Source: Brachionus rotundiformis (Eukaryota > Rotifera > Eurotatoria > Ploima > Brachionidae). From it: 64,000 nucleotides of DNA. Of the stretch, positions 44,660 through 55,260 are shown in pieces (position 1 is the first letter of the stretch; each line of letters starts with the position of its first letter). The notes under the pieces are model-generated. The model did no database searches. It saw only the letters and a program-made list of their open reading frames with translations, and had not been told where the DNA came from. The stretch covers positions 1,373,904 through 1,437,903 of the forward strand of contig JAESIW010000138.1 in the NCBI GenBank assembly GCA_016802295.1, in the 5' to 3' direction. Both the position numbers and the translations under genes were made by a program.

Positions 44660-45742
44660 TTACATAGATAGCTTTTGGTTGATTTTCTTATTACGTTTTT
44701 CAAGTGCAGACTTTAATTCGTCTATTAGAAGTTGATTCTTTGGCTCAGAGTTAATCGGAGCCTGTTGATTGGTAGATTCGGTATTATCTTCTTTTGTTTC
44801 GGTATTAAAGATTATCTGAAAAAAGCAACATAGATTATTATCTTGTCTTTTGAAATACAATATAAAAAAAATGAAACATAGAATCATCAAAACAAAAATT
44901 ATTAAACCAATAACTAGCAAAATATTTTTCATTAAAAATCCACTATTAGCAGTTGTTGGCTGATTTGTTGAAGTAAAATTTGAACTAGATATAGGAAGTG
45001 TTGTTTTGTCTTTAGAAAGAGTATTAATAGATGGTGTTGTTGAAGAAACGTCTGATTGAAATTGATCAATTCGGTAAATCCACTTTCCTGGAAAATTCAC
45101 ATTTGATCCTTTCACCAGATCCTCTACAGAATTATTTGATATTATGTATAAAGCATCTGAAACCCCAAATCCAGCTACAAACTTATTTCCCCATTCCATT
45201 TTACCATAATTAAATATTGCAAAAGAGTGTGTTCCATTTTTTGTTAAAACAAGCTGAAATGTATTTTTAGGTATTATACCAGAATTAGTGACAGATGGTC
45301 GGATGGATGGATTCTTGGGTAATGAATCACCATGTAAAGATGGTGGGACTTGATGCCATGTGGCAACAAAAGCCCATGTTGGAGTAAAATAACTCGATAC
45401 ACTGAGTCTTATTTCCAGACCGATGATATTTAAATCTTGATTGCTTTTAGTTTCTCGGTAAAATATTTCTCCATATTTTGAGATATCAATATTTGACCAA
45501 AACGGTGCGACCACAATAAGTGCTTCCATTGTCTTATTCTTAAAATTTATTAATCCATTTGAATTTAAGTAAAGACTTTGGTAATTTATCTGCTGAAAGC
45601 TTAAATTAGTTGCTAATGGAATCTGAATATAAGCAGTTTTAAGGCTATTATCGCCAAATTCTGGCCCATATCTAATTAAATCAGACAGAGCCAAATAACA
45701 GTAGTTTAAAACTACTGAAATGATGAAAAATTTACATTTCAT
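44660..45742 (-). CDS. NIDO-domain type I membrane protein (paralogue 2)
   Basis: Single exon, 360 residues. Signal peptide (about 1-20: FFIISVVLNYCYLALSDL), then IRYGPEFGDNSLKTAYIQIP and a NIDO domain (YLNSNGLINF, LIVVAPFWSNIDISKYGEIF, PTWAFVATWHQVPPS, NTFQLVLTKNGTHSFAIFNY, KMEWGNKFVAGFGVSDALY). A Ser/Thr linker with N-glycosylation sequons follows, then a transmembrane helix (about 273-297) and the longest cytoplasmic tail of the group (63 residues, ending ALEKRNKKINQKLSM). It contains a 16-residue insertion (NPSIRPSVTNSGIIPK) shared only with paralogue 4. Compared with paralogue 3 it is similar along nearly its whole length; with paralogue 4 it shares an almost identical 451-bp central block. 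Likely a cell-surface or matrix receptor-like protein; partner unknown. Confidence 0.85.
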   Translation of the reverse strand: MKCKFFIISVVLNYCYLALSDLIRYGPEFGDNSLKTAYIQIPLATNLSFQQINYQSLYLNSNGLINFKNKTMEALIVVAPFWSNIDISKYGEIFYRETKSNQDLNIIGLEIRLSVSSYFTPTWAFVATWHQVPPSLHGDSLPKNPSIRPSVTNSGIIPKNTFQLVLTKNGTHSFAIFNYGKMEWGNKFVAGFGVSDALYIISNNSVEDLVKGSNVNFPGKWIYRIDQFQSDVSSTTPSINTLSKDKTTLPISSSNFTSTNQPTTANSGFLMKNILLVIGLIIFVLMILCFIFFILYFKRQDNNLCCFFQIIFNTETKEDNTESTNQQAPINSEPKNQLLIDELKSALEKRNKKINQKLSM

Positions 45743-47922
45743 TTTTTATTATTTGCACCTAAATTAAAAATAATATTTAAAAATTAAAACAATTTATAAA
45801 TCATTTAAAGAATTTTTTAAGTTATTTTGCCAAGCATAATCTTTTATTTTTGTTTATAGCAATAAAAATAATAATATGGCAAACTTCAGCAGATAATTCT
45901 AATTAATTATAATTTAATTAGTTGATAGAAGATTTTCATATATATCTAAAGTACTAGAAAAAAAAAATAAAAAAATTTCTATTTAGCTGTAATTAAAAAG
46001 ATAAATTAATGTAATTCACTAACTAGTCATTATTATGACTAATTGCGGACTGTTGAATGATTTTTTGAAGTGAAAATTAAATTAGTTTTAGTTGAGATTG
46101 AATTCAAATCAACAATGACTTAATTTTTCGATTTGGTGCTTTAGTTACCTAAAATTCTCTAATCGTCAATTTTTTAAATTCATATAAAGCTTTATTATCA
46201 GAATTGGTCCATCTTCATTTAGTCTTATTTCTCGTTATTTACCTTAAAGTTCAGGATGAGGATTTTGGTACTTAGAAAAAGTAAACTAGTTGTCTCTCTT
46301 AATGATCTTCAAAGAGCTAGTTCTCGCAAAATCTTTGTCTTATCTCGCGTTTAGCTAGTTTTTTCACAAGCCATAAAACTGAACACTAGTTCGAACTTTT
46401 CCACATTCTCGTCCACTGACCATTAACCACTACGCTTCCAGTCAAATATGTTGTAAAGCTTAGCAACATCTAATCAACATCATGGTGATGATTCCGTTTT
46501 TACACAAATACCAAAAGGTCCACAAAAAGGAAATATAAATTATCATCTCTAAAAATAAATTGATAATAGCCTTATTTAAATTAAACCTTAAACTATAAGA
46601 AATTTTGATTCGCATGATTTTGTTTTAATGGTTGTATTTGCACGACTGGTATCGTTTTAAAGCCTCAGTATTCCATCAAAATTCTGTTTTACGGCTTGAA
46701 TTGGCATAGCTGGCAAGAGCCACTTATATGGCCCGCTATCTTTTCGAAAACACTTTTTATTATTTTTTTTTAGTAATATAATGCCAATGGTAAATCTACT
46801 GTTATAATTGACCTAACTTTGCATAAAGTGTCTGAAAATTTTTTCCTTCGGTGATTTTTTAAAAAAAAATTATATAGCTATCTAATTTATTTTTAGAAAC
46901 ATAATTTTATATCTTATCAAATATTTTTATCTTATTTAAAAAAAAAGAAATATTCTGAAATTATATTTCGAAATTTTGATATTTAATTTATTAAATCTCA
47001 AGTCACATGCCATGAAACAAAATCAAGCTTTATTAAATCTAAATCGACTCGAATTGTGAAAGAGTCATTCATTATTAAAGCTAAGAAAAAAAATCCGAAA
47101 GCTATTGACCTAGTATGGTGTTAAGCATGCCCAGATAATTGGAAAAAATTTCATTGAAAATAAAAATACAATAATTATTATTAAACTATTTAAATTCAAC
47201 TGTTAACTATTTAATGGGACACCGTATATCCTTGGAAATAAGTACCCCCCTAAAACCTCTTTTTTTAAAAGCTAATCAAAAGTGGCTTGATTCTATCTTT
47301 GTTGCTTTCTTGTAAGCTTACTTATATCTTTATAAAATATTTAATTTGACGAAAATTTTTATCATGTAAGGGCTTAAATTCTTCAATAAAGACACGATTG
47401 TGGCGGAAATTGTTTCAGCGCTTTCAAAAGTTTGATCAACACAGTCATCAGACCTTTCAACAGACTCATTAAAACTACAAAAACACACTACCTTATTATC
47501 AGAGTGAAAAAAATTATAAACACATAATATAAAATATTTCTATAAAGACTTTAAAAATCAATGGCAACAAGTTAAAAAAAATTTTTTTCTAAAATGGTCA
47601 TGAAGTAACAATGCATTCTCATATTCATTTAATTTCCTAATTACATTTAAATGTGCAATACTTAATCAACTCTTGTCTAAAATAGATAATAGATTTCTTT
47701 AATAAAACATAAAATATTCAACAAATAAATAATCTTATTTTCATAATTACCCGTAATTCAAAAATTTGTTTTATTTAATTCAAACATATTTAGTTATATA
47801 TTTATTAAAAATATAATAAAAAAACATATAAGAATAATGTTAGAATATATATAAAAATTCTAATCAAATATTTGTATTTATTTAGCTAAAATTGAAAAGA
47901 AAAAATTATTGTGATTCAATTA
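45743..47922. other. Intergenic region with a MITE copy at 47217-47411
   Basis: A/T-rich. 47217-47411 is the second copy of the TACCGTA-ended element (body conserved, right terminus lost). Around 46600-46800, minus-strand reading gives KIAGHISGSCQLCQFKP-like residues, reminiscent of a BED zinc finger of a hAT transposon; it is too short and broken to call. Confidence 0.4.
47217..47411. mobile_element. Truncated second copy of the TACCGTA-ended MITE
   Basis: Matches 22860-23072 in the same orientation: ACCGTAT(T/A)TCCTT, AAATAAGTACCCCCCTAAAA, TTTAAAAGCTAATCAAAA, GTTGCTTTCTTGTAAGC, AAGGGCTTAAA, AAGACACGATTGTGG. The right terminal repeat is missing. Confidence 0.65.
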
Positions 47923-48747
47923 TTAGTCAATAAAATTCTTGAAACCAACTAATAAAAGGATAATTATTACCAAAGATGTATTGTTTTTCCAAAAATATCC
48001 ACTATTAGCAGTTGTTGGCTGATTTGTTGAAGTAAAATTTGAACTAGATATAGGAAGTGTTGCTTTGTCTTTAGAAAGAGTATTAATAGATGATGTTGTA
48101 GAAATGTCTGATTGAAATTGACCAATTTGGTAAATCCACTTTCCTGGAAAATCCACATTTGATCCTTTAACAAGATCCTCTACAGAATTATTTGATATTA
48201 TGTATAAAGCATCTGAAACCCCAAATCCAGCTACAAACTTATTTCCCCATTCCATTTTACCATAATTAAATATTGCAAAAGAGTGTGTTCCATTTTTTGT
48301 TAATACAAGCTGAAATGTATTCTTAGGTAATGAATCACAATGTAAAGATGGTGGGACTTGATGCCATGTGACAACAAAAGCCCATGTTGGAGTAAAATAA
48401 CTCGATACACTATGTGTTATTTCCAGACCAGTAATATTTAAATCTTGATTACTTTTAGTTTCTCGGTAAAATATTTTTCCATATTTTGGGATATCAATAT
48501 TTGACCAAAACGGTGCGACCAAAATAAGTGCTTCCGTTGCCTTATTCTTAAAATTAATTAATCCATTTGAATTTAAGTAAAGAATATTATAGTTTATCTG
48601 TTCAAAGCTAAAACTAGTTGCTAATGGAATCTGAATATAAGCAGTTTTAAGGCTATTATCGCCATATTCTGAACCATATCTAATTAATTCAGATAGAACC
48701 AAATAACTGTTTAAAACTATTGAAATGATGAAAAATTTAAATTTCAT
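47923..48747 (-). CDS. NIDO-domain membrane protein (paralogue 3, short tail)
   Basis: Single exon, 274 residues. It is close to paralogue 2 from the signal peptide through the NIDO domain (LILVAPFWSNIDIPKYGKIF, PTWAFVVTWHQVPPS, KMEWGNKFVAGFGVSDALY) and the Ser/Thr linker (SSNFTSTNQPTTANSG). It lacks the 16-residue insertion seen in paralogues 2 and 4, so it shows the simpler NIDO form. After the linker the sequence diverges: NTSLVIIILLLVGFKNFID and stop, so the membrane helix is short and the cytoplasmic tail of paralogue 2 is gone. It may be a truncated, GPI-like or secreted form, or a gene losing function; the ectodomain itself is intact. Confidence 0.8.
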   Translation of the reverse strand: MKFKFFIISIVLNSYLVLSELIRYGSEYGDNSLKTAYIQIPLATSFSFEQINYNILYLNSNGLINFKNKATEALILVAPFWSNIDIPKYGKIFYRETKSNQDLNITGLEITHSVSSYFTPTWAFVVTWHQVPPSLHCDSLPKNTFQLVLTKNGTHSFAIFNYGKMEWGNKFVAGFGVSDALYIISNNSVEDLVKGSNVDFPGKWIYQIGQFQSDISTTSSINTLSKDKATLPISSSNFTSTNQPTTANSGYFWKNNTSLVIIILLLVGFKNFID

Positions 48748-50163
48748 TTTTAAAATTATCTCATAAATTTAAAAGAAAAATATTTAAATACTTGGAATAA
48801 ATATTATCATTTGAAAAAAACTGTCAATTTTTGAAAGAATTATCAATTTTTTAAAAAAAACATCAGATAAGTCAGGAAAAGTATGATTAATTTAAAAGCT
48901 AAATGATAATTTACAATTAAAATATTATCTCATTTGTCGATTGACTTAAATATATCTGTGTTTATTTTCTCAAAAATGTTTATTCCATATTGTCTCTTTT
49001 ATTTATCTATTTTTTTATCACTTTATTTCTAAAAGAAAGTATATCGCCAAATTTAGATTTGATAAATTTATCATTTCTTTGACCATTAAAAACTTTACAA
49101 GAAAACATCAAATTATAAATTTTTAAAAATTCACATTCATTGTAATATAATAATTTAAATGAATAAAAAATTTATTTATATTTTGAATTAATGAAGTAAC
49201 AATGACAGAATAGCAAATTCAAGTTTTTTTAGTGAAATAATAACGATTGTAAAGCATATTTTTTTGATTTATAATAACTTAAATTTAAATTTAAATAATA
49301 ATCTTAATATAATATTTTTTTTCTATTAAAACTTCTTCTTTTACCAAAAATAAATATAATTAAAGAGATTTTATAAACAAATATCCATTTAAATAATTTA
49401 TCTTTTATATTTTTTATTTATGGAACAAAAAATTTAATTTTTTATGTTTCCTTTGGTCTTAATTATCCAAACATTTGTCGACCAAGCATCTGATCATTGC
49501 ATTTTGATATATTTTTCATTCTGATGTTCATAATCTTCTCTTGGGAAATCAACATTTTTAAGACAAAAGCTATTGAAATTTTCATGTAGCCATTGATAAT
49601 ATTTTAAATAGAATTGGACCAAATACGGAGCCTTAATGTTTTTCACTTGTAACCACCTGGCTAAATAACTCCATGCATTCAAAAACCATTTTAGGGCTTT
49701 GCAACTTATCCAAAGTTTGAAATCAATTTCCTATCATCAAATTTTGTCATATTTTTAGTTTGTGTCATGAATATTTTATTAACTATAACATTAAAATTTA
49801 ATTTTCCTAATTTGGTACCAAATCTTCATTCTTTGACGAGTCTAGTTATACATCTAAGTTCCTTCAAAAACCCAATTTTACATCATTTTAGTCTTATTAA
49901 ATATAAGAAAATTTTCATTGTCGGAAATAATCATTTTTTAACATGGTTTTGCCAGAAGGGGTTAAGTTATGAAAAGCTTTTTTGAGTGCACCCGAGCCTT
50001 TGTTTATAGATTCTAAAGATTTTTAAAATGCTTAAAAGTGCAGATTATTTTAAAAATTTGCATCAGATTTAGTTAAGTAATGAATAAATATTTTAATAAG
50101 TATAAAACTTGATTCCCAATTTTTGATAAAATTTAATTTTAAAAAAACTAAAATCTAAAAATA
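48748..50163. other. Intergenic region, no confident gene
   Basis: A/T-rich spacer between NIDO paralogues 3 and 4. A minus-strand frame at 49494-49682 (YLVQFYLKYYQWLHENFNSF) has some coding character but no start context, flanking exon or recognised family. A plus frame at 49767-49985 looks random. Confidence 0.35.
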
Positions 50164-51090
50164 CTAAACCTTATAATTTTTGCTTATTATTATTTTTTTC
50201 CTAAATTTTTCCATTAACATTCCGAAAAAAAATCCTACTAAAAAAGAAATCATTGTAATTATCACAATAAATATTACATTATGTTTAACAAAATTTCCAC
50301 AAATCTCGGTAGTTATTTGATTTGCCAAGGAAGATGACCTGAATGAAGTTAAAGTTCTTATAGTTGACGTTGTTAAAAGAATATCTAGTTGTAATTGATC
50401 AATTCGGTAAATCCACTTTGCTGGAAAATTCACATTTGATCCTTTCACCAGATCCTCTACAGAATTATTTGATATTATGTATAAAGCATCTGAAACCCCA
50501 AATCCAGCTACAAACTTATTTCCCCATTCCATTTTACCATAATTAAATATTGCAAAAGAGTGTGTTCCATTTTTTGTTAAAACAAGCTGAAATGTATTTT
50601 TAGGTATTATACCAGAATTAGTGACAGATGGTCGGATGGATGGATTCTTGGGTAATGAATCACCATGTAAAGATGGTGGGACTTGATGCCATGTGGCAAC
50701 AAAAGCCCATGTTGGAGTAAAATAACTCGATACACTGAGTCTTATTTCCAGACCGATGATATTTAAATCTTGATTGCTTTTAGTTTCTCGGTAAAATATT
50801 TCTCCATATTTTGAGATATCAATATTTGACCAAAACGGTGCGATGGCAACCAGTTTTTCCAAAGAAGCTTCAAATGAATTAATATTTTTGTCAAAAGTTA
50901 TGACTCCATTTGAATTTAAGTAGAGACTTTGGTAATTTATCTGCTGAAATTTTAAACTAGTTGTGAGAGGAATTTGGATATAATTAGAGCTACTATTTAA
51001 GTCACTATATTCCACTCCATATTGAATTAAGCTTGATAGAGCAAAATATTTTTTCAAAATAATTAATCCAATTAACAAATTGTATACCAT
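50164..51090 (-). CDS. NIDO-domain type I membrane protein (paralogue 4)
   Basis: Single exon, 308 residues: signal peptide (LLIGLIILKKYFALSSL), IQYGVEYSDLNSSSNYIQIP, NIDO domain, short linker, transmembrane helix (about 271-292, FIVIITMISFLVGFFFGM) and a basic tail (EKFRKKIIISKNYKV). The N-terminal 90 residues and the C-terminal 85 differ clearly from paralogue 2, but the centre (genomic 50393-50843) is the same as 45060-45510 except for one base seen by eye, including the 16-residue insertion. The borders of identity are abrupt. The gene therefore looks like an older paralogue overwritten in the middle by gene conversion. Confidence 0.85.
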   Translation of the reverse strand: MVYNLLIGLIILKKYFALSSLIQYGVEYSDLNSSSNYIQIPLTTSLKFQQINYQSLYLNSNGVITFDKNINSFEASLEKLVAIAPFWSNIDISKYGEIFYRETKSNQDLNIIGLEIRLSVSSYFTPTWAFVATWHQVPPSLHGDSLPKNPSIRPSVTNSGIIPKNTFQLVLTKNGTHSFAIFNYGKMEWGNKFVAGFGVSDALYIISNNSVEDLVKGSNVNFPAKWIYRIDQLQLDILLTTSTIRTLTSFRSSSLANQITTEICGNFVKHNVIFIVIITMISFLVGFFFGMLMEKFRKKIIISKNYKV

Positions 51091-51619
51091 TTTTTAAAAT
51101 TAAATTTAAAATTCTTTCTACATCTTTTATTAATATTTCATTTTCAAAGAGAATCACATAAATCACAAAAATTTTTATATAGATAATTACGATTTGGTTG
51201 TTATTATAATGTTTTATAACTTTTTCCTTTAGATAATTTAAATTGCTCAAAGCCAAATGATTTCAATTTATTTATGATAAGATTAAATTTAAATTACCAA
51301 TAAATTAAATAATGAACTATATTTAATTACCTTTTAATGTTATTTTTATAAAAATTATTTTAATAATTTATTAATTTAACAAAACTGTATGAAATCAAAA
51401 TTACTTATCTATTAATTTCGCCTAACAAAAATGTTTGTACTAAAAGCTTTTAATTTTTTTAAATTAGTTTTATTAATCATAGTTTAAGAAAAAAATTATT
51501 TAAATAATTTTGTGTAAGAAAATCATAAAAAACTGATAGATAATCGATTCTATATCTATAACATAAATTAAAAAATGCTCGAATGTAAAACAATAATTTT
51601 TGACTTGTAAATGAAAATT
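51091..51619. other. Intergenic region, nothing recognised
   Basis: A/T-rich DNA between the start of NIDO paralogue 4 and the stop of PDIA3. An inverted repeat (GACTTGTAAA / TTTTACAAGTC) lies at 51602-51627 over the PDIA3 stop codon. Confidence 0.35.
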
Positions 51620-53147
51620 TTACAAGTCGCTCTTGGCCTTTACTTTTTTTCCATTGCGGTCAAAGCCAGACAATTGGTTTGTGGAATGACGTGCAATGTA
51701 CTTAACAAAATCATCTACTTCTCTGCCACCTTCGTATTTCAATGGACTGCCTTTGTTGTTCCTTGGAGCAAAGTAAATGGTTGGGAATCTAAAAATGATA
51801 AAAATAGATCTAAAATTAAAATTTTAACCAGCTAACTGACCCTCTGACATCATATTGTGGTGGAACATCGTTGGCAGTGGCGTCCATTTTGGCGATCACT
51901 ATTTCACCCTCTTTGCTCAATTTTTTGGCCAATTCTTCATACTTTGGCGCCAATGATTTACAATGTCCACACCATGGTGCATAAAATTCAATAAGAACAT
52001 CTTTGCTCTCGTCATTAACAACCTCATCAAAATTTCTAGCAACAACTGTGCGAACAGCGTCCGGATTTGAGCCCGGCACTGGCTCTGATTTCATGTACGG
52101 CTCCAAACTACCAGCTGCCAAATCACGAGCAAATTTTTCCAAATTATCAACAGAAAAGTCTCCATCAAACTTGAACTTTTCGTTACGAGCACCGCGACCA
52201 ATTATATATTTGGTATCTGGTTCAGGCGATTCAATGCCAAATTCAGACAATTCATTGGCAAAATCAGTCAAAGACGAAATGGCATAGTTGAGATTAATTC
52301 CCTCAGAGTTGAGCTTTTGGGCAACTTTAATCACTCTATTTCTCACATAGTTTGATCCTTTGACATCTTTTACATAGTCTACATTGAACAGAACAACAAC
52401 AAGAGGATTTTTAAAATCGCCAACATTTGATGGTGTCCTATGACCAACAAGTCCATGAATTTCATCTTTGACAAATTGGCGAATTTGATTCGCTGATGCA
52501 TCTCCGGTGTACACAGCTTCGGATGGAAGCAGCTTGACTTGAAGTCTTGGTGGTTGGTAGATGACAACTTGGTCCTCATGAGCGTATTTGGCCAACACAT
52601 CCGGATTGCTTGTGTGAGCGAATCTGTAGTTTTCGGACAATTGATCGGCCACTTTTTTGAACTCGGCAGCAAGTGAGCTGTCACCAGACTTGAAAAATCC
52701 GACCACAGAATGATCAGTATTGGAAAGGAACTTCTCAGCTTCTTGTACAGAGTTCAATTCTTTGGAAGTAGGACCCGCTTTGGTGCGCATGTATTTGACA
52801 ATACCATCGGCGTCCCTTGGCCCATTGTAGTCAGCTGATACTTCTCCATTTTTGAATATTTTCAATGTTGGATATCCATTGACGCCCATTCGACCGCACA
52901 CCTTGGTCTCAACTGTACAATCAACTTTGATCAGAGCGACTGGTGGGTCGTTTTGCTTCAACACAGTGGCCGCTTTGTCAAACTCAGGTGCCATTCTCTT
53001 GCAGTGTCCACACCATGGAGCGTAAAATTTCACCAAAGCTATATCATGCTGAACAATATTTGAGTCAAAGTTGGCATCGGTGTATTCCAATACATCATTG
53101 GCAAATACCAGTGACGCCAAACATAACAACAGTCCTAACTTGAACAT
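51620..53147 (-). CDS. PDIA3: Protein disulfide-isomerase A3 (ERp57-like), two exons
   Basis: ER oxidoreductase and foldase that forms and rearranges disulfides in glycoproteins together with calnexin/calreticulin. Exons (minus) 53147-51841 and 51788-51620 join in phase 2 (AGAGG|GTCAGT; TTTTAG|ATTCCC), giving 491 residues (human 505). Signal peptide MFKLGLLLCLASLVFA, then thioredoxin domain a (FYAPWCGHCKRMAPEF, C46 and C49), b and b' domains, and a' (EFYAPWCGHCKSLAPKY, C393 and C396). The second exon carries TIYFAPRNNKGSPLKYEGGR, EVDDFVKYIARHS and the C-terminus KVKAKSDL, an ER-retrieval-like KxDL end (human: QEDL). The true ATG is 53147; an upstream in-frame TTG is not a start. Lys- and Asp-rich composition and family order are normal. 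Confidence 0.95.
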
Positions 53148-54446
53148 ATTTTCCAATTTTATATCTTTTTATTTAAAATCAAAAGTTTATAAGAATATAA
53201 AAAAAAATGAAAACATTTGTATATGTTATAAATAAAAGTGTGAGTTAAGAATAGATAGATGTTGGCTAAATTTGATTGGTTTTTATTCTAATATTTTGTT
53301 CGGAAATATTTTCCAAAACCGTATTTTAAAATTTTTTAATGAGAAATCAGTCAAAAGAAAATAATATATTTTATTATATTTATATAGACCATTCAAATTT
53401 AAATACGTATCAAGCTTTGTTTAAAACCCAAGTGAACACATCACACAACCTGATGTGCTTTCGTGTATGTTCTGTACCGTTCATAATTTTAAATTTTGAT
53501 GTTGCATTTTAATTTTTTTTTCATATGACCTTCACATATCATATAGAGGGTATTGACGGTTGTCTTTGATATTTTGTTAAGCATTTATCAAGCTGTCAAG
53601 CTACTTTATTTGCCAAAGGTAAAAATTAAATTTTACAAGCTAACTTTTGCCTATGGCAACATAATTTTATTTTTAATTTATTTTAAAGTATGATAAGTAA
53701 ATATAGAAAAAAGGTGCACCGTTTTTATTTTCTATTTTTAATCAGCTTTTATTATTTTTTAATTTCGAATATTTGCAAAAATTACAATTTGATTAAAATT
53801 AATTAAATTTTTTTACACTTTATTTTTTTTCTTTAATTTAAATATTCTTCTCTTTTTGATTGCCCAAGAGGTGTTTTCTGAAATGAATAAAAAAAAGAAC
53901 TCAGTAGACAATATTTTATTGATCACATTAACTCTTTTCTTTATTTTGAATAAAACTAAAGATTATACAGACAATTCTTTGCTTCTTACACTGATAATGC
54001 ATTTGGTAAATAATATTTAAAAGGTGTCATCTCGGAGTTTTTATTTTATCAATGTATGGCCAAAAATGATTGTCTTAAAATTCATTTAGAAAACAAATTG
54101 TTAACGAATAATGATAAAATAGTGAAATTTTTAGGAATAACTTTTGATATATTAAAGTTATTATCTTAAATTTTTGTACTCATATATAATTGAATTTAAG
54201 CTCTTAAATAAATATCTTTATTAAATAAAATATTTTCTTTGAGTCTTGATTTTCAGTATTTTTTAAGCTTTAGGGCTAGATATCATTAAGTTGAAAATTC
54301 TCGAGAGAACAAGGGGAAGTTACTGTTTGAAATACATGCTTTAAAAGCTTAATGTTTAAACTTCATATTGATAAAAAATATGCGACAGTTGCCTTACCCT
54401 AATAGGAAAAAATAAAGATAGAAACTTGAATTTTTTTTATTCAATT
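53148..54446. other. Intergenic region, nothing recognised
   Basis: A/T-rich, includes the PDIA3 promoter region. No gene or element identified. Confidence 0.35.
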
Positions 54447-54705
54447 AAAATTATTTGTGACAGTATTTCCTTTAGCTTCTTCAACTCGTTTCGCTCTTTT
54501 ATTAAAACATCACTTAGACTTTTCAATTTGTTCTTTATTTACCCGTCCGACACCTCCTTTAATTTTTTCAATAAATTCTTCCCTATTTGAGATTTTGTTT
54601 GGCCTCATATTTTATACTACTTTGTTCCAAAAAAGTAGTCACATGGATCTAGATCTTGCGAATTCGGTGGCCGATTTTATTTTCTGATAAATTTGAACAA
54701 ATAAA
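54447..54705 (-). pseudogene. Tc1/mariner-type transposase C-terminal fragment
   Basis: Minus-strand translation reads RPPNSQDLDPCDYFFWNKVV, equivalent to the conserved WPPNSPDLNPxDYFxW segment around the last catalytic Asp of mariner-type DDE/DDD transposases. It is followed after a stop by MRPNKISNREELLKKLKEVS. Only the C-terminal end remains and it has stops. The rest of the transposase was not found immediately upstream on this strand. Confidence 0.7.
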
Positions 54706-55260
54706 ATATTAAAGCTTAATTGGTTTGATTTAATAATAAGTAAATCAAAGTATCAAAAATTAAGATAGAGATTAGTTCAATTATTGTTGAAAATTTATAA
54801 TATTTTAGATTATATCTATAAAATTGATATTAACTTCAGTTTTTGTCCATTTTTTTTAGTGAAGTTTTTTTATGATTTTCATAAATATATATATATAATT
54901 TAATTATCCAGAATTTTTCAAAATATTTTATGTTTTTTTTTTAAGTTTTTGGGTCAAAACTCGATCAGATAACTGATGGACCAAATTTTTCAAAGGTCTC
55001 TTAAAATGACAAAAGCTTGTCTTACAATTATTTTATTACTTTCTTGAAACAGTGACTTTTATTATAGTTACATATGTTTATAGATTGTCAATTATAATTT
55101 TTAGTTAATAATAATAAAAAAGTTATCATTTAAGAAACTTTATAAAGATAAATTTAAATTAATAACTTATCTTGTCAAAGCTTGATAAATATTTATATTT
55201 CAAAAATTCCATGATTCATCTAATTGTCTGTACTTGAACATTAAAATTCAAGAAAGCATA
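54706..55260. other. Intergenic region, nothing recognised
   Basis: A/T-rich DNA between the mariner fragment and the large foldback element. No coding or repeat signal seen apart from A/T runs. Confidence 0.3.

Noticed and set aside
46600..46800. BED zinc-finger-like reading on the minus strand
   Set aside because: Only a few residues (GSCQLCQF) fit and stops break the frame; too weak to annotate.
49494..49682. 62-codon minus frame with a mixed composition
   Set aside because: Looks slightly coding but is isolated and unrecognised.
51611..51835. Plus-strand frame opposite the last PDIA3 exon
   Set aside because: Antisense of the true second exon, which joins exon 1 in phase and completes the family C-terminus.
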